Assembly: GCA_902783675.1 (NCBI GenBank)
Contig: CACZRW010000049.1
Location: 1 to 13,081, forward strand
DNA from: an uncultured Pseudomonadota bacterium
GTDB taxonomy: Bacteria > Pseudomonadota > Alphaproteobacteria > CACZRW01
Direction of reading: 5' to 3'
Length of the DNA stretch: 13,081 nucleotides
Of the stretch, positions 1 through 5,876 are shown piece by piece. A program made the position numbers and the translations under genes. The notes below the pieces were generated by a model. That model was not told the DNA's origin, did not search any database, and saw only the letters and a list, made by a program, of their open reading frames with translations. Positions within the stretch are counted from its first letter, which is position 1; each line of letters opens with the position of its first letter.

Positions 1-618
1 ATTGTAATCGCCGCACATACCCAAATCGGAAATATACCCTGTCCCCTTGGGCAGAATCATAGCGTCCGAAGTAGGAATATGAGTATGCGTGCCGAACACA
101 AGACTGACCAAGCCGTCGCAAATGTGTCCCATCGCCATTTTTTCCGAAGTCGCCTCGGCGTGAAAGTCCAGCAATATGGCATCTACATCTTTGCCCAAGC
201 GATTCTTCTCCAGCCACCTTTGCGCGGTAGTAAAAGCGTTATCAAATCCTTCAAAGAACAAATTGCCCAAAAGTTGCAAAACCGCCACTTTCCGCCCGTC
301 CGCCAAAGTCGCGATATAGTCGCCTTTGCCCGGCGTAAGCAAAGGATAATTCATCGGGCGAACAAGCCTTGGCTCGGTATCAATAAATTTAATTATTTCC
401 TTTTGGTCCCAAGTATGATTGCCCAAAGTCACCACATCAACGCCGGCATTAAGAAACGCCTTTACCATTTTTTCGGAAATCCCAAAACCGTGAGCGGCGT
501 TTTCTCCGTTTACGACGACAAAATCAAGCGCCATTTTTTTCCTAAGGTAAGGCAACTTTTCAAGCAAGAGTTTCCGCCCCGCTTTACCAACCACATCACC
601 CATTGCCAGTATTTTCAT
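1..618 (-). CDS. ymdB: YmdB-family metallophosphoesterase (TIGR00282 type), C-terminus cut off by window edge
   Basis: The reading frame starts at ATG 618-616, after an AAAGGA ribosome site, and stays open for 206 codons to the left edge, so about a quarter of the usual 260-280 residue protein is missing. Residues 6-11 (MGDVVG), 37-43 (NGENAAH) and 66-71 (GNHTWD) are the metal-binding motifs of this calcineurin-like phosphoesterase family. A FHAEATSEK stretch, a GTHTH motif and a DLGMCGD motif follow near the edge in the expected order. Family members in Bacillus hydrolyse cyclic nucleotide 2',3'-phosphodiesters and affect biofilm genes; that role is not shown for this protein. E. coli YmdB is an unrelated macrodomain protein. 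In alphaproteobacteria this gene usually lies beside 5-formyltetrahydrofolate cyclo-ligase; here a transporter-like gene separates the two. Identification is firm, the physiological role is not. Confidence 0.9.
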   Translation of the reverse strand, partial: MKILAMGDVVGKAGRKLLLEKLPYLRKKMALDFVVVNGENAAHGFGISEKMVKAFLNAGVDVVTLGNHTWDQKEIIKFIDTEPRLVRPMNYPLLTPGKGDYIATLADGRKVAVLQLLGNLFFEGFDNAFTTAQRWLEKNRLGKDVDAILLDFHAEATSEKMAMGHICDGLVSLVFGTHTHIPTSDAMILPKGTGYISDLGMCGDYN

Positions 619-638
619 TTTATTCCTTTATTTATTTT

Positions 639-671
639 TATTTAACCACTGCACGCCATACTATAATATAG
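639..671. promoter_or_regulatory. AT-rich divergent promoter region
   Basis: The gap of about 80 bases between the divergent starts at 618 and 698 contains a perfect TATAAT at 662-667 on the plus strand, inside a near-palindromic CTATAATATAG (661-671). A -35 box is poor (TTTAAC-like at 641-646, only 15 bases away). On the minus strand the same block offers TATAGT-like -10 sequence for the phosphoesterase gene. It is the only plausible promoter location for the plus-strand membrane gene; exact boxes are uncertain. Confidence 0.4.
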
Positions 672-697
672 ACCAATTTAAAGAAAGAATAAAAAGA

Positions 698-1549
698 ATG
701 CTAACATTACTTACCGGCATCGCCATCGTAGTATTATTTGCTCTGCGGCCTTTCGTAAACAAGAAATCCAGCCGAGAACTACCTCCGGCCGTTGCCTCGT
801 ATTTCAGCTCTTTTTATTGCATAGTGCTTATAATTCCCACCTTACCGATTTTTTGGGAATACTTTTTCATTGAAGGGAACTCGGTATTTTTAAACCCTTG
901 GATACTTGTTCCGATTATCAAAGGCGTGTCAATCCACATTCAAATAAAGTTCCTGCAAACCATCAACAAAGAAAGCACATCAAGCAGCGCTTTTTGGGGA
1001 GTTATAGGACTTGCCATAGGAGCAATCGTCACAACTTTGGTATTCGGCTCTGACATCAGTTTAAACAAGCTCATTATCATCATCTCCATAGGCATAATCG
1101 GAATGCTTTTCTTTACCATAGGGGAAGGAAAATCACTCTCCGTCACGGGCAAAAAAGCCTTCCTTATCGTCGTAATTTGCGGGGCGACGAACGCTTTTTG
1201 TGATGTTACCGGCATTAAATACCTCAACTGGTATGTCCTTCTGGCGGTTACCAGCGCGAGCATGTTTTTGTGTTCTTTTTGGGATAATCGCAAATCCATA
1301 AAGATAAAGGAGCTTATCAAGACCAGACATCTCGTCATCGCAGGCATGACCTTTGCTCTTGGCGACTTTGTTTTAATCTTTTCAATGCAGTCGTTTTTCC
1401 CTGTTTTAGCGGCCTTGTTCCTAATCAGAGTGGCGCAAAGCATAGATATTGTGGCAGCTCACCACATTTACAAAGAAGGCAAACCGGGGCTTCAATACTT
1501 TTTCGGACTTGGCACGATTGCCATCGCTTACTTTTTCTACTTCGGATAG
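698..1549 (+). CDS. DMT/EamA-like multi-helix membrane transporter
   Basis: This 283-residue protein is almost entirely hydrophobic helices joined by short polar turns, with about nine or ten predicted membrane segments and no extra soluble domain. Length and the two-half arrangement fit the drug/metabolite transporter (EamA) superfamily. A second half beginning near residue 150 (KKAFLIVVICGATNAF) resembles the start of a repeated EamA unit. The substrate cannot be told; members export amino acids, sugars or other small metabolites. It starts at ATG 698 after a weak AAAAAGA ribosome site. It converges on the 5-formyltetrahydrofolate cyclo-ligase gene with only 23 bases between stop codons. 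It breaks the common pairing of that gene with the phosphoesterase and is on the opposite strand, so it is likely a later insertion. Membrane transporter is fairly safe; family assignment is moderate. Confidence 0.7.
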   Translation: MLTLLTGIAIVVLFALRPFVNKKSSRELPPAVASYFSSFYCIVLIIPTLPIFWEYFFIEGNSVFLNPWILVPIIKGVSIHIQIKFLQTINKESTSSSAFWGVIGLAIGAIVTTLVFGSDISLNKLIIIISIGIIGMLFFTIGEGKSLSVTGKKAFLIVVICGATNAFCDVTGIKYLNWYVLLAVTSASMFLCSFWDNRKSIKIKELIKTRHLVIAGMTFALGDFVLIFSMQSFFPVLAALFLIRVAQSIDIVAAHHIYKEGKPGLQYFFGLGTIAIAYFFYFG

Positions 1550-1568
1550 GAGGAAGGGGGAAAGGGGG
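1549..1568 (+). other. G-rich tract between convergent genes
   Basis: Directly at the stop codon of the membrane gene the plus strand has GG, GG, GGGGG and GGGGG runs separated by short A-rich spacers, with GGGGGAAA occurring twice in a row (1556-1571). The tract fills the short gap between two convergent genes. No good hairpin with a T run is seen there, so an ordinary intrinsic terminator is not supported. A G-quadruplex is conceivable on paper only. Confidence 0.35.
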
Positions 1569-1572
1569 AAAG

Positions 1573-2136
1573 TTACCCTCGGATAATTTCTTTTTCGGTA
1601 ACAATCATATCCATTTTGACATCCCACTTATCCGCCATCATCATGGAGACTTCCTGCGCGGCGTAAGCGATACCCAACTTAACGGCATTTTCCTTAAGAG
1701 AATTAACGGCAAAGAACTTATCGAAAAAGCCTACACCCGTGCCAAGACGATTACAGAACCTGTCAAACCCGAACAAAGGCACAACGAACAAATCAATTTC
1801 GTCCGAGGAAACAGCATTTCCCACGGGATACTCAATCCCGCACCAATCCGGTTTCATCACGCTACCTAATTGCCACTTATGATATTGTATATTCTCGCCG
1901 TTAAGTATTACTTCCGGGAAACATACCGACCTGCCTTGCTCTAACAAGAAATGATTTATAAGCGACACATCGGTTTCCTCGGGCAAAGGATTATAGCTGG
2001 CAACCACCCTTGCGTCCTGCCACTCATCAAGTTCCTTAAATTTTTCGAAGATAGCTTTTTCGGCTCTTATTCTTTCCTCGCTGGGAATAGCCGAGCGCCT
2101 TTGTCTGACCAGATTCCTTAAAACATCTTTATTCAT
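1573..2136 (-). CDS. ygfA: 5-formyltetrahydrofolate cyclo-ligase
   Basis: The enzyme uses ATP to convert 5-formyltetrahydrofolate to 5,10-methenyltetrahydrofolate in the cytoplasm, clearing an inhibitory folate and returning it to one-carbon metabolism. The 187-residue length is normal. The family's ATP/folate signature is at residues 130-140 (RLGTGVGFFDK; the usual form is RLGxGxGFYDR, so Phe replaces Tyr). The basic N-terminal segment (RNLVRQRRSAI, residues 7-17) and the NPLPEETD stretch (49-56) also fit. ATG 2136 is preceded by AAGGGA at good spacing. The gene lies just downstream of the 6S RNA candidate, separated by its terminator. This zapA, 6S RNA, cyclo-ligase order is widely conserved in proteobacteria. 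In E. coli the 6S transcript is linked to this gene (also called fau). Confidence 0.93.
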   Translation of the reverse strand: MNKDVLRNLVRQRRSAIPSEERIRAEKAIFEKFKELDEWQDARVVASYNPLPEETDVSLINHFLLEQGRSVCFPEVILNGENIQYHKWQLGSVMKPDWCGIEYPVGNAVSSDEIDLFVVPLFGFDRFCNRLGTGVGFFDKFFAVNSLKENAVKLGIAYAAQEVSMMMADKWDVKMDMIVTEKEIIRG

Positions 2137-2147
2137 GTCAATCCCTT

Positions 2148-2176
2148 AAAAAGGGGCGCTTCACCCTAAAACGCCC
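2148..2176 (-). terminator. Intrinsic terminator after 6S RNA
   Basis: Read on the minus strand, GGGCG (2176-2172) pairs with CGCCC (2158-2154); two T-A pairs can extend the stem past a bulged G. A run of five T follows (2152-2148). It lies about 25 bases beyond the predicted 3' end of the 6S RNA and 12 bases before the cyclo-ligase ATG. It could therefore end the RNA while letting some transcription read into the next gene, whose ribosome site starts immediately after the T run. Confidence 0.65.
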
Positions 2177-2199
2177 TGCCAGCCCTGACAAGAGGAGGC

Positions 2200-2370
2200 C
2201 TTCTTAGCCGTCGATTGCTCCAAGAACCGATCCGTGAGCCTAAAGTTAAATTCGGACACCATATTACCATGACCACGATCACAGTTAGGGACAGTGCCCT
2301 TTTCTATATCAATGTAGCCCGGAGGTACTTTTATCTAACGCACCAGAAAGCCTTCACTCATCGACGGAAT
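2200..2370 (-). ncRNA. ssrS: 6S RNA (SsrS) candidate
   Basis: The 247-base gap between zapA and 5-formyltetrahydrofolate cyclo-ligase is the conserved location of 6S RNA, the RNA that mimics an open promoter and binds sigma-70 RNA polymerase. On the minus strand CCGTCGAT (2367-2360) pairs perfectly with ATCGACGG (2215-2208), closing a molecule of about 160 nt, the right size. Further pairing of AGGC (2376-2373) with GCCT (2199-2196) could lengthen the stem if the RNA is processed. In the middle, AGGG and CCCT around 2288-2301 can form the apical hairpin. No tmRNA tag sequence and no 4.5S or RNase P signature is present. The ends are estimates: a promoter-like sequence places the 5' end near 2365, and the terminator lies downstream. 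The assignment rests on location, size and closing stem. Confidence 0.75.
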
Positions 2371-2371
2371 A

Positions 2372-2400
2372 AGCCTAGCACACCTAAACCAGCTTGGCAA
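2372..2400 (-). promoter_or_regulatory. Promoter candidate for 6S RNA inside the end of zapA
   Basis: On the minus strand TTGCCA (2400-2395) is followed after 17 bases by TAGGCT (2377-2372). Initiation about seven bases downstream would fall near 2365, at the first strand of the 6S closing stem. The -35 box and most of the spacer overlap the last codons and stop of zapA, so the RNA could be made alone as well as with zapA. The -10 box is weak. Confidence 0.45.
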
Positions 2401-2692
2401 GATTTTCTATCTTTTCCAAAATACGATTAAGCGACTCTTCATACCGATTTTCTTTTAAAGCTACATCTTCATAATCGGGATTGGCATCAACCTTTGCCAG
2501 ATAAGCCTCTTCGGCGAGCAAAACGCCGACCATCACCAACAAAAGATTGTCCGATATTTGGGGGAAAGCCCTGCGGATAGAGGCGGCTTTTTTATCCATG
2601 GCGCGCCCGATGGCGGCGAGCCGCTCTTCCTGTCCCGCGTCACACGAAAGATTATACTTTTGCCCGTCAATTATTATAGGAACGACTGCCAT
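2384..2692 (-). CDS. zapA: Cell division protein ZapA
   Basis: ZapA is a small cytoplasmic protein that binds FtsZ and promotes bundling of Z-ring filaments. The 102-residue product has the family layout: an N-terminal beta hairpin with IDGQKYNLSCDAGQEERL (residues 8-25), a helical SIRRAFPQISDNLLLVMVGV segment (38-57) and a C-terminal coiled coil ending at the stop codon. Its ATG overlaps the stop codon of the upstream coiled-coil gene by one base (TAATG), so the two are translationally coupled. Downstream come the 6S RNA and the cyclo-ligase, the common alphaproteobacterial order. Nothing in the sequence is unusual for the family. Confidence 0.92.
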   Translation of the reverse strand: MAVVPIIIDGQKYNLSCDAGQEERLAAIGRAMDKKAASIRRAFPQISDNLLLVMVGVLLAEEAYLAKVDANPDYEDVALKENRYEESLNRILEKIENLAKLV

Positions 2693-2901
2693 TAATCTTT
2701 TTTCTCCATATCTTCAATAATTGCATCAAGCTTTTTTACCGCCGATTCGGTAGACGAGCGCAAGTTCAAGTAATCAATTTCGGCTTTTTTCAAATCCTTT
2801 TGCACAGCCTCTTTTTCCAAGGCATTTTGCTCCTGCCTGGCTACAATTTTTTGCTCTAATTTTGCAAGAGCATCAGCTATTTTTTCCAATTCTTCTTCCA
2901 T
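2692..2901 (-). CDS. Small coiled-coil protein upstream of zapA
   Basis: From ATG 2901 this encodes 69 residues, rich in Glu, Lys, Ala and Leu, forming one continuous predicted coiled coil with no membrane segment or cysteine. A longer frame begins at 2946, but the 2901 start has AAAGGA at good spacing and gives a protein beginning MEEELEKIADAL. The longer version would add a basic stretch lacking any ribosome site of similar quality. A small coiled-coil gene (DUF4164-like in many annotations) directly before zapA is common in alphaproteobacteria, and overlap with zapA suggests matched production. It may be a ZapB-like or ZapA-partner division factor; this is inference from position and structure only. 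Confidence 0.75.
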   Translation of the reverse strand: MEEELEKIADALAKLEQKIVARQEQNALEKEAVQKDLKKAEIDYLNLRSSTESAVKKLDAIIEDMEKKD

Positions 2902-3014
2902 AATTCCTTTTCCCGAGGAAAGCCTTTTTGATTCTGACCTTAACAAACTTTTCCTCTTTCTTTTTTTCTACAGCATTTTATCGCAAAAGCAAAGGTTTTT
3001 TAGCTTAAAATCCG

Positions 3015-3043
3015 TTGCAATATGGAATCAAAGACATTATCTT
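3015..3043 (+). promoter_or_regulatory. Promoter candidate for the cysteine-rich operon
   Basis: TTGCAA (3015-3020) and TATCTT (3038-3043) are separated by 17 bases on the plus strand, leaving a leader of about 33 bases before the ATG at 3083. The divergent minus-strand gene starts at 2901; TTGCTT followed after 16 bases by TAGAAA on the minus strand (about 2966-2993) is a weaker candidate for it. No operator-like inverted repeat is obvious in the 181-base gap. Confidence 0.5.
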
Positions 3044-3082
3044 ACCAATTGTTATATCAACTTTGACAAAGGAATAATTATA

Positions 3083-3304
3083 ATGAACAAAGAAGAATAC
3101 ATTGCGTGGGGCGAAGCTCACAATATGAAGGTAAACATGGATGTTATTGACAGGATATTAAAAAGGCTGGAAGTAACGGACGGACATTGTCCCTGCGTTC
3201 CGCCCGATCAGTGGACTGACGACCACATTTGCCCTTGCAAGTTCTGCGAAGAAGATGTTGCGAAAAATGGCAGATGCCATTGCAATCTTTTCCTAAAGAA
3301 ATAA
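3083..3304 (+). CDS. Short ferredoxin-thioredoxin reductase catalytic-type Fe-S protein
   Basis: The 73-residue protein has CPC at 36-38, CPC at 50-52 with Cys55, and CHC at 65-67, ending NLF. This is the cysteine order of the ferredoxin-thioredoxin reductase catalytic (beta) family, where four cysteines hold a [4Fe-4S] cluster and a pair of cysteines forms the redox-active disulfide. Spacing between the motifs (11 and 12 residues) differs from the plant/cyanobacterial form (16 and 8) and matches the short stand-alone type found in anaerobes. The N-terminal half is a helical MNKEEYIAWGEAHNM segment. No variable (alpha) subunit gene, ferredoxin or thioredoxin is nearby, so the electron donor and target are unknown. 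AAAGGA precedes the ATG. It is followed after 31 bases by the cysteine-rich membrane gene, almost certainly cotranscribed. Fold and cluster are likely; the reaction is inferred. Confidence 0.82.
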   Translation: MNKEEYIAWGEAHNMKVNMDVIDRILKRLEVTDGHCPCVPPDQWTDDHICPCKFCEEDVAKNGRCHCNLFLKK

Positions 3305-3335
3305 GCTTTAACCCTCTATTGAAAGGAGAACTAAA

Positions 3336-3626
3336 ATGCGTTTTTTAATCTATGTATCTCAGATTCTGGTAATTTTGGCCGGGCTTAATATCGGCTTTAT
3401 CGGCTTTTTTGAAGTAAATCCGATTGAAGCTTTAATTCCTTGCCCGATGTATCTTTCCTTACTGTATGCGCTCATAGGTTTAGCGGCTCTGTTGCTTGCA
3501 CTCATAAAGGTTGCCGGCAAATATATATTGGGAGACGGTTGCGGTTGCGGCTGCGGCTGTTGCACCTGCGGCCCCGAGTGCACTTGCGGTGAAGGCGAGC
3601 AAAAAGCTAAAAAGGCTAAAAAATAA
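3336..3626 (+). CDS. DUF378-like membrane protein with cysteine-rich C-terminal tail
   Basis: The first helix (residues about 3-26, containing GLNIGFIGFF) and second helix (about 38-60, YALIGLAALLLALIK) match the two-helix DUF378/YuzA pattern (LNWGLVGLF followed by YxLVGLAAL). Typical family members end soon after helix two. This one continues with a tail of about 35 residues: eight cysteines at 69, 71, 73, 75, 76, 78, 82 and 84, alternating with Gly, including CTCGPECTCG, then a lysine-rich end. Cys36 lies between the helices. The tail resembles a metallothionein-like metal or cluster-binding segment. With two helices both ends should be on the same side; the lysine-rich tail suggests the cytoplasm. 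It has a strong AAGGAG ribosome site and ends before a strong terminator. Metal storage, Fe-S transfer or a membrane partner for the preceding Fe-S protein are possibilities; function is unknown. Confidence 0.8.
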   Translation: MRFLIYVSQILVILAGLNIGFIGFFEVNPIEALIPCPMYLSLLYALIGLAALLLALIKVAGKYILGDGCGCGCGCCTCGPECTCGEGEQKAKKAKK

Positions 3627-3650
3627 CTCTTAACACTACTTTCTACCATT

Positions 3651-3686
3651 CTCTCCCCCGCACCTCGTGCGAGGGAGAGTTTTTTT
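3651..3686 (+). terminator. Strong intrinsic terminator
   Basis: CTCTCCC (3651-3657) pairs with GGGAGAG (3673-3679), with an inner CGCAC/GTGCG stem (3659-3663 with 3667-3671) closed by a three-base loop. Seven T follow (3680-3686). It ends the two-gene cysteine-rich operon and insulates it from the flagellar genes. Confidence 0.92.
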
Positions 3687-3738
3687 CTAACCTTTTATTA
3701 ACCTAAACCCCTTTAGAATCAGAAAAAATAGTGATGGA

Positions 3739-4257
3739 ATGGGTAAAATGGCAGAAGCAGACACCGCCTTTGCGGTTTATTTTAACGACGAAACAAAAAA
3801 AGAAGCGAGCAAAGTTTCGCTTTTACCGACTGTTTTTGGCATTTTCACCATACTTATGGGCATAGCCTGCGGCTTTTATTACACCGGTTTTTCACCGCTT
3901 AATGCTCCCTCCATAGAGACTTTTAAGACCGCAAAAGCCCCTGTCGGCTTCAACCAAAACCTTTATTCCATATCGGAAATAACTGCGAACCTGAACGATG
4001 AAAAGAGTTTTATCTCTCTTCGTGCAGACTTAGAGCTCGCAAATCCGAATGACAAGAAGAACATCGCCGCCGCCGAAAGCCTGTTGCGTGACAGCTTCAT
4101 CACATATTTAAGGGAACTGTCGCCGTCGGAAACCATAGGCGCCGCCGGCACTTATGCGCTTAAAGAAGATATGCTTATGCGAGCGAACAAAATCCTTTTC
4201 CCCACCGCCGTAACCGACATTTTATTCCCAAAGCTGGAGGTAAAAGGCCGCCCATGA
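3739..4257 (+). CDS. fliL: Flagellar basal body protein FliL
   Basis: FliL is an inner-membrane protein around the flagellar stator that supports torque and stator function. The 172-residue product has a short cytoplasmic N-terminus, one membrane helix at about 26-50 and a periplasmic domain. The ISEITANLND...FISLRADLEL stretch and the C-terminal AAAESLLRDSFITYLREL helix are family-typical. Two starts are possible, ATG 3739 and ATG 3748; neither has a strong ribosome site, and the first is kept because it is the longer. Its stop overlaps the fliM start by four bases (ATGA). No clear flagellar sigma-54 promoter or full CtrA site was found in the roughly 50 bases after the terminator. Confidence 0.82.
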   Translation: MGKMAEADTAFAVYFNDETKKEASKVSLLPTVFGIFTILMGIACGFYYTGFSPLNAPSIETFKTAKAPVGFNQNLYSISEITANLNDEKSFISLRADLELANPNDKKNIAAAESLLRDSFITYLRELSPSETIGAAGTYALKEDMLMRANKILFPTAVTDILFPKLEVKGRP

Positions 4258-5309
4258 CTAACAAAGGACCAGCAAACAAGCCCACCGGACTCCACGACAT
4301 AAAGGCAGCCAATCCCAGCGCCGAAGTAAAGCCTTTGGAGCCGTCACAAATTGATCGCCTTTTGCGCGGCGAAAGCATTGCAACGATAAACAAAAGGCAA
4401 AGCATACACACCAGCACCAGCACCGCGGCGCGCTCACTTCCCAGCATTTTAAAATCGGGAAAATCGTCGTTTGAACCTCTGCCGATGATTGAGGTCATCT
4501 TTGACCGTTTCGGCGGTAAAAGCTCCGCATCTTTGCGAAAGCTCACCGGCACGAACATCAAAGTCAGTCTTGTTTCGGTCGTAGGCGTTCACTTTGGCGA
4601 CTATCTGGTCGGACTTCCCCAATCCTCACTTGTCGCCACTCTTGCGAACGAGGCAAAGGAAACCATCGGTCTTTTGTCCTTCAACTCGGACATGATTTAC
4701 TCAATAGTTGATGTTTTGCTGGGCGGAAAAAGAGGCACGGCAGTAATGCGCATTACCGACCGCCCGTACACCAACTTTGAAAAACTTCTGCTCACCAAAG
4801 CGGCAAAAGAAATTGCCTCGGATTTATCGCAAAGTTTTCAAAGTCTTATTCCGCTCTCCTTTGCCTTTGACCACCTTGAGACCAACCCGAAACTGGCGGT
4901 TGTTGCGCGTGATTCGGACCCCGTAATCCTATCCCGCTTCAAAGTAGAGATGGCGGAAAGAGAGGGAACTTTTGAACTTATGCTCCCCTATGCCAGCCTT
5001 GGCAAATCCAAAGACATTCTTTCGCAGTCTTTCATCGGCGAAAACTCGAAAACCGACAGCAAGTGGCAAGAAGCGTTAAGCGAAGAAATTGCTCTTGCCG
5101 GTCTTGATTTAACCGCCGTTCTTGAAACGCAGACCCTCCCCTTAAAAGAAGTCTTAAACTGGCACATAGGCTCAAAATTAGAACTTGTCGCCTCGCCTGA
5201 TTCCGACATATCCTTATTTGCGGAAACGACTCCGATGTTCTATGGCAAATTGGGGCGTAAAGGCTCTAAAATCGCGATTCAGATTGAAGCCCCGATAGCT
5301 AAGGACTAA
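4254..5309 (+). CDS. fliM: Flagellar motor switch protein FliM
   Basis: FliM forms the cytoplasmic C-ring with FliG and FliN, and binds phosphorylated CheY to switch rotation. The 351 residues contain the N-terminal CheY-binding-type segment LEPSQIDRLLRGE at 28-40, set back behind about 27 extra residues. A CheC-like middle domain follows (about 75-250), including IVDVLLGGKRG and the following TNFEKLLL helix. A C-terminal SpoA-type domain (about 265-345) ends the protein. A Ser/Thr-rich linker follows the CheY segment. The ATG overlaps the end of fliL, so translation is coupled. fliN and fliG are not in the window. Confidence 0.93.
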   Translation: MTNKGPANKPTGLHDIKAANPSAEVKPLEPSQIDRLLRGESIATINKRQSIHTSTSTAARSLPSILKSGKSSFEPLPMIEVIFDRFGGKSSASLRKLTGTNIKVSLVSVVGVHFGDYLVGLPQSSLVATLANEAKETIGLLSFNSDMIYSIVDVLLGGKRGTAVMRITDRPYTNFEKLLLTKAAKEIASDLSQSFQSLIPLSFAFDHLETNPKLAVVARDSDPVILSRFKVEMAEREGTFELMLPYASLGKSKDILSQSFIGENSKTDSKWQEALSEEIALAGLDLTAVLETQTLPLKEVLNWHIGSKLELVASPDSDISLFAETTPMFYGKLGRKGSKIAIQIEAPIAKD

Positions 5310-5330
5310 GATGGGTAAAGGGGAACAAAT

Positions 5331-5876
5331 ATGCTGGAAAAACTAAAATCATTTTTCATTTTGCTTTTTATTTTTGCGGGAGTTTTTGTGCTTACGGTCA
5401 AGCTCACCGAAATTATAAAAGGCCCTCGCGAACAAACCCCCGCCACTTCTCCCGCCGCTTGTGTATCCGATAAAACTCCGTCCGAAATTGCCGTGCTGGA
5501 AAGTCTTTCTTTGCGCCGCCAACAATTGGAAGCAAAGGAAGCCGAAATTACCGCCACGCTCAAAGCCGTAAAAGACGCCGAGCGCGGGCTTGACGCAAAG
5601 ATTCTCACGCTCACCGCGCTTGAAAAATCGGTAAAAGAGACAATGAACGCCAAAGAGACCAAAGACGCCGCCAAGATTGCCAGCCTCGCCAAAATCTACT
5701 CCGGCATGCGTGCGAAAGAAGCCGCAAAACTTATGGCGGATTTGGATATTAAAACCGCCGCCGCAATTATCGGCAACATGCGTGAGATTAAAGCCGCCGC
5801 GCTTTTATCCGAATTACCCGAGAACAAAGCAAAAGCAATTACCGAGATAATTACTTCTCTAGATTCCAAACCCTGA
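5331..5876 (+). CDS. motE: MotE-family protein (membrane helix, coiled coil, MgtE-N-like domain)
   Basis: The 181-residue product has one membrane or signal-anchor helix at about 8-27, a Pro/Thr-rich linker, a coiled coil at about 55-110 and a helical MgtE N-domain-like region at about 117-175 (IYSGMRAKEAAKLMADLD, then two similar helical repeats). This is the layout of the alphaproteobacterial MotE family; in Rhizobium, MotE is a periplasmic chaperone for the motor protein MotC. It follows fliM by 21 bases and has a good AAAGGGGA ribosome site. In many relatives another small gene lies between fliM and motE; it is absent here. Its last 18 bases overlap the end of the convergent MurF-like gene. 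Confidence 0.82.
   Translation: MLEKLKSFFILLFIFAGVFVLTVKLTEIIKGPREQTPATSPAACVSDKTPSEIAVLESLSLRRQQLEAKEAEITATLKAVKDAERGLDAKILTLTALEKSVKETMNAKETKDAAKIASLAKIYSGMRAKEAAKLMADLDIKTAAAIIGNMREIKAAALLSELPENKAKAITEIITSLDSKP

Noticed and set aside
79..645. Plus-strand open frame of 188 codons near the left edge
   Set aside because: It is antisense to the phosphoesterase gene, whose metal-binding motifs read clearly on the minus strand.
2137..2383. tmRNA, 4.5S RNA or RNase P RNA instead of 6S RNA
   Set aside because: No ALAA-type tag frame, no 4.5S apical motif, and the space is too short for RNase P; size and neighbours favour 6S RNA.
2215..2430. Open frame of 71 codons on the plus strand over the zapA/cyclo-ligase gap
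   Set aside because: It lies opposite the 6S RNA and the end of zapA, lacks a ribosome site and shows no recognisable protein pattern.
3690..3738. CtrA-type or sigma-54 flagellar promoter ahead of fliL
   Set aside because: Only one TTAACC half-site is present, without a properly spaced second half, and no GG/GC sigma-54 pair was found.
5310..5330. Extra small gene between fliM and motE
   Set aside because: An ATG at 5311 opens only a few codons, and the 21 bases serve as the motE ribosome site.
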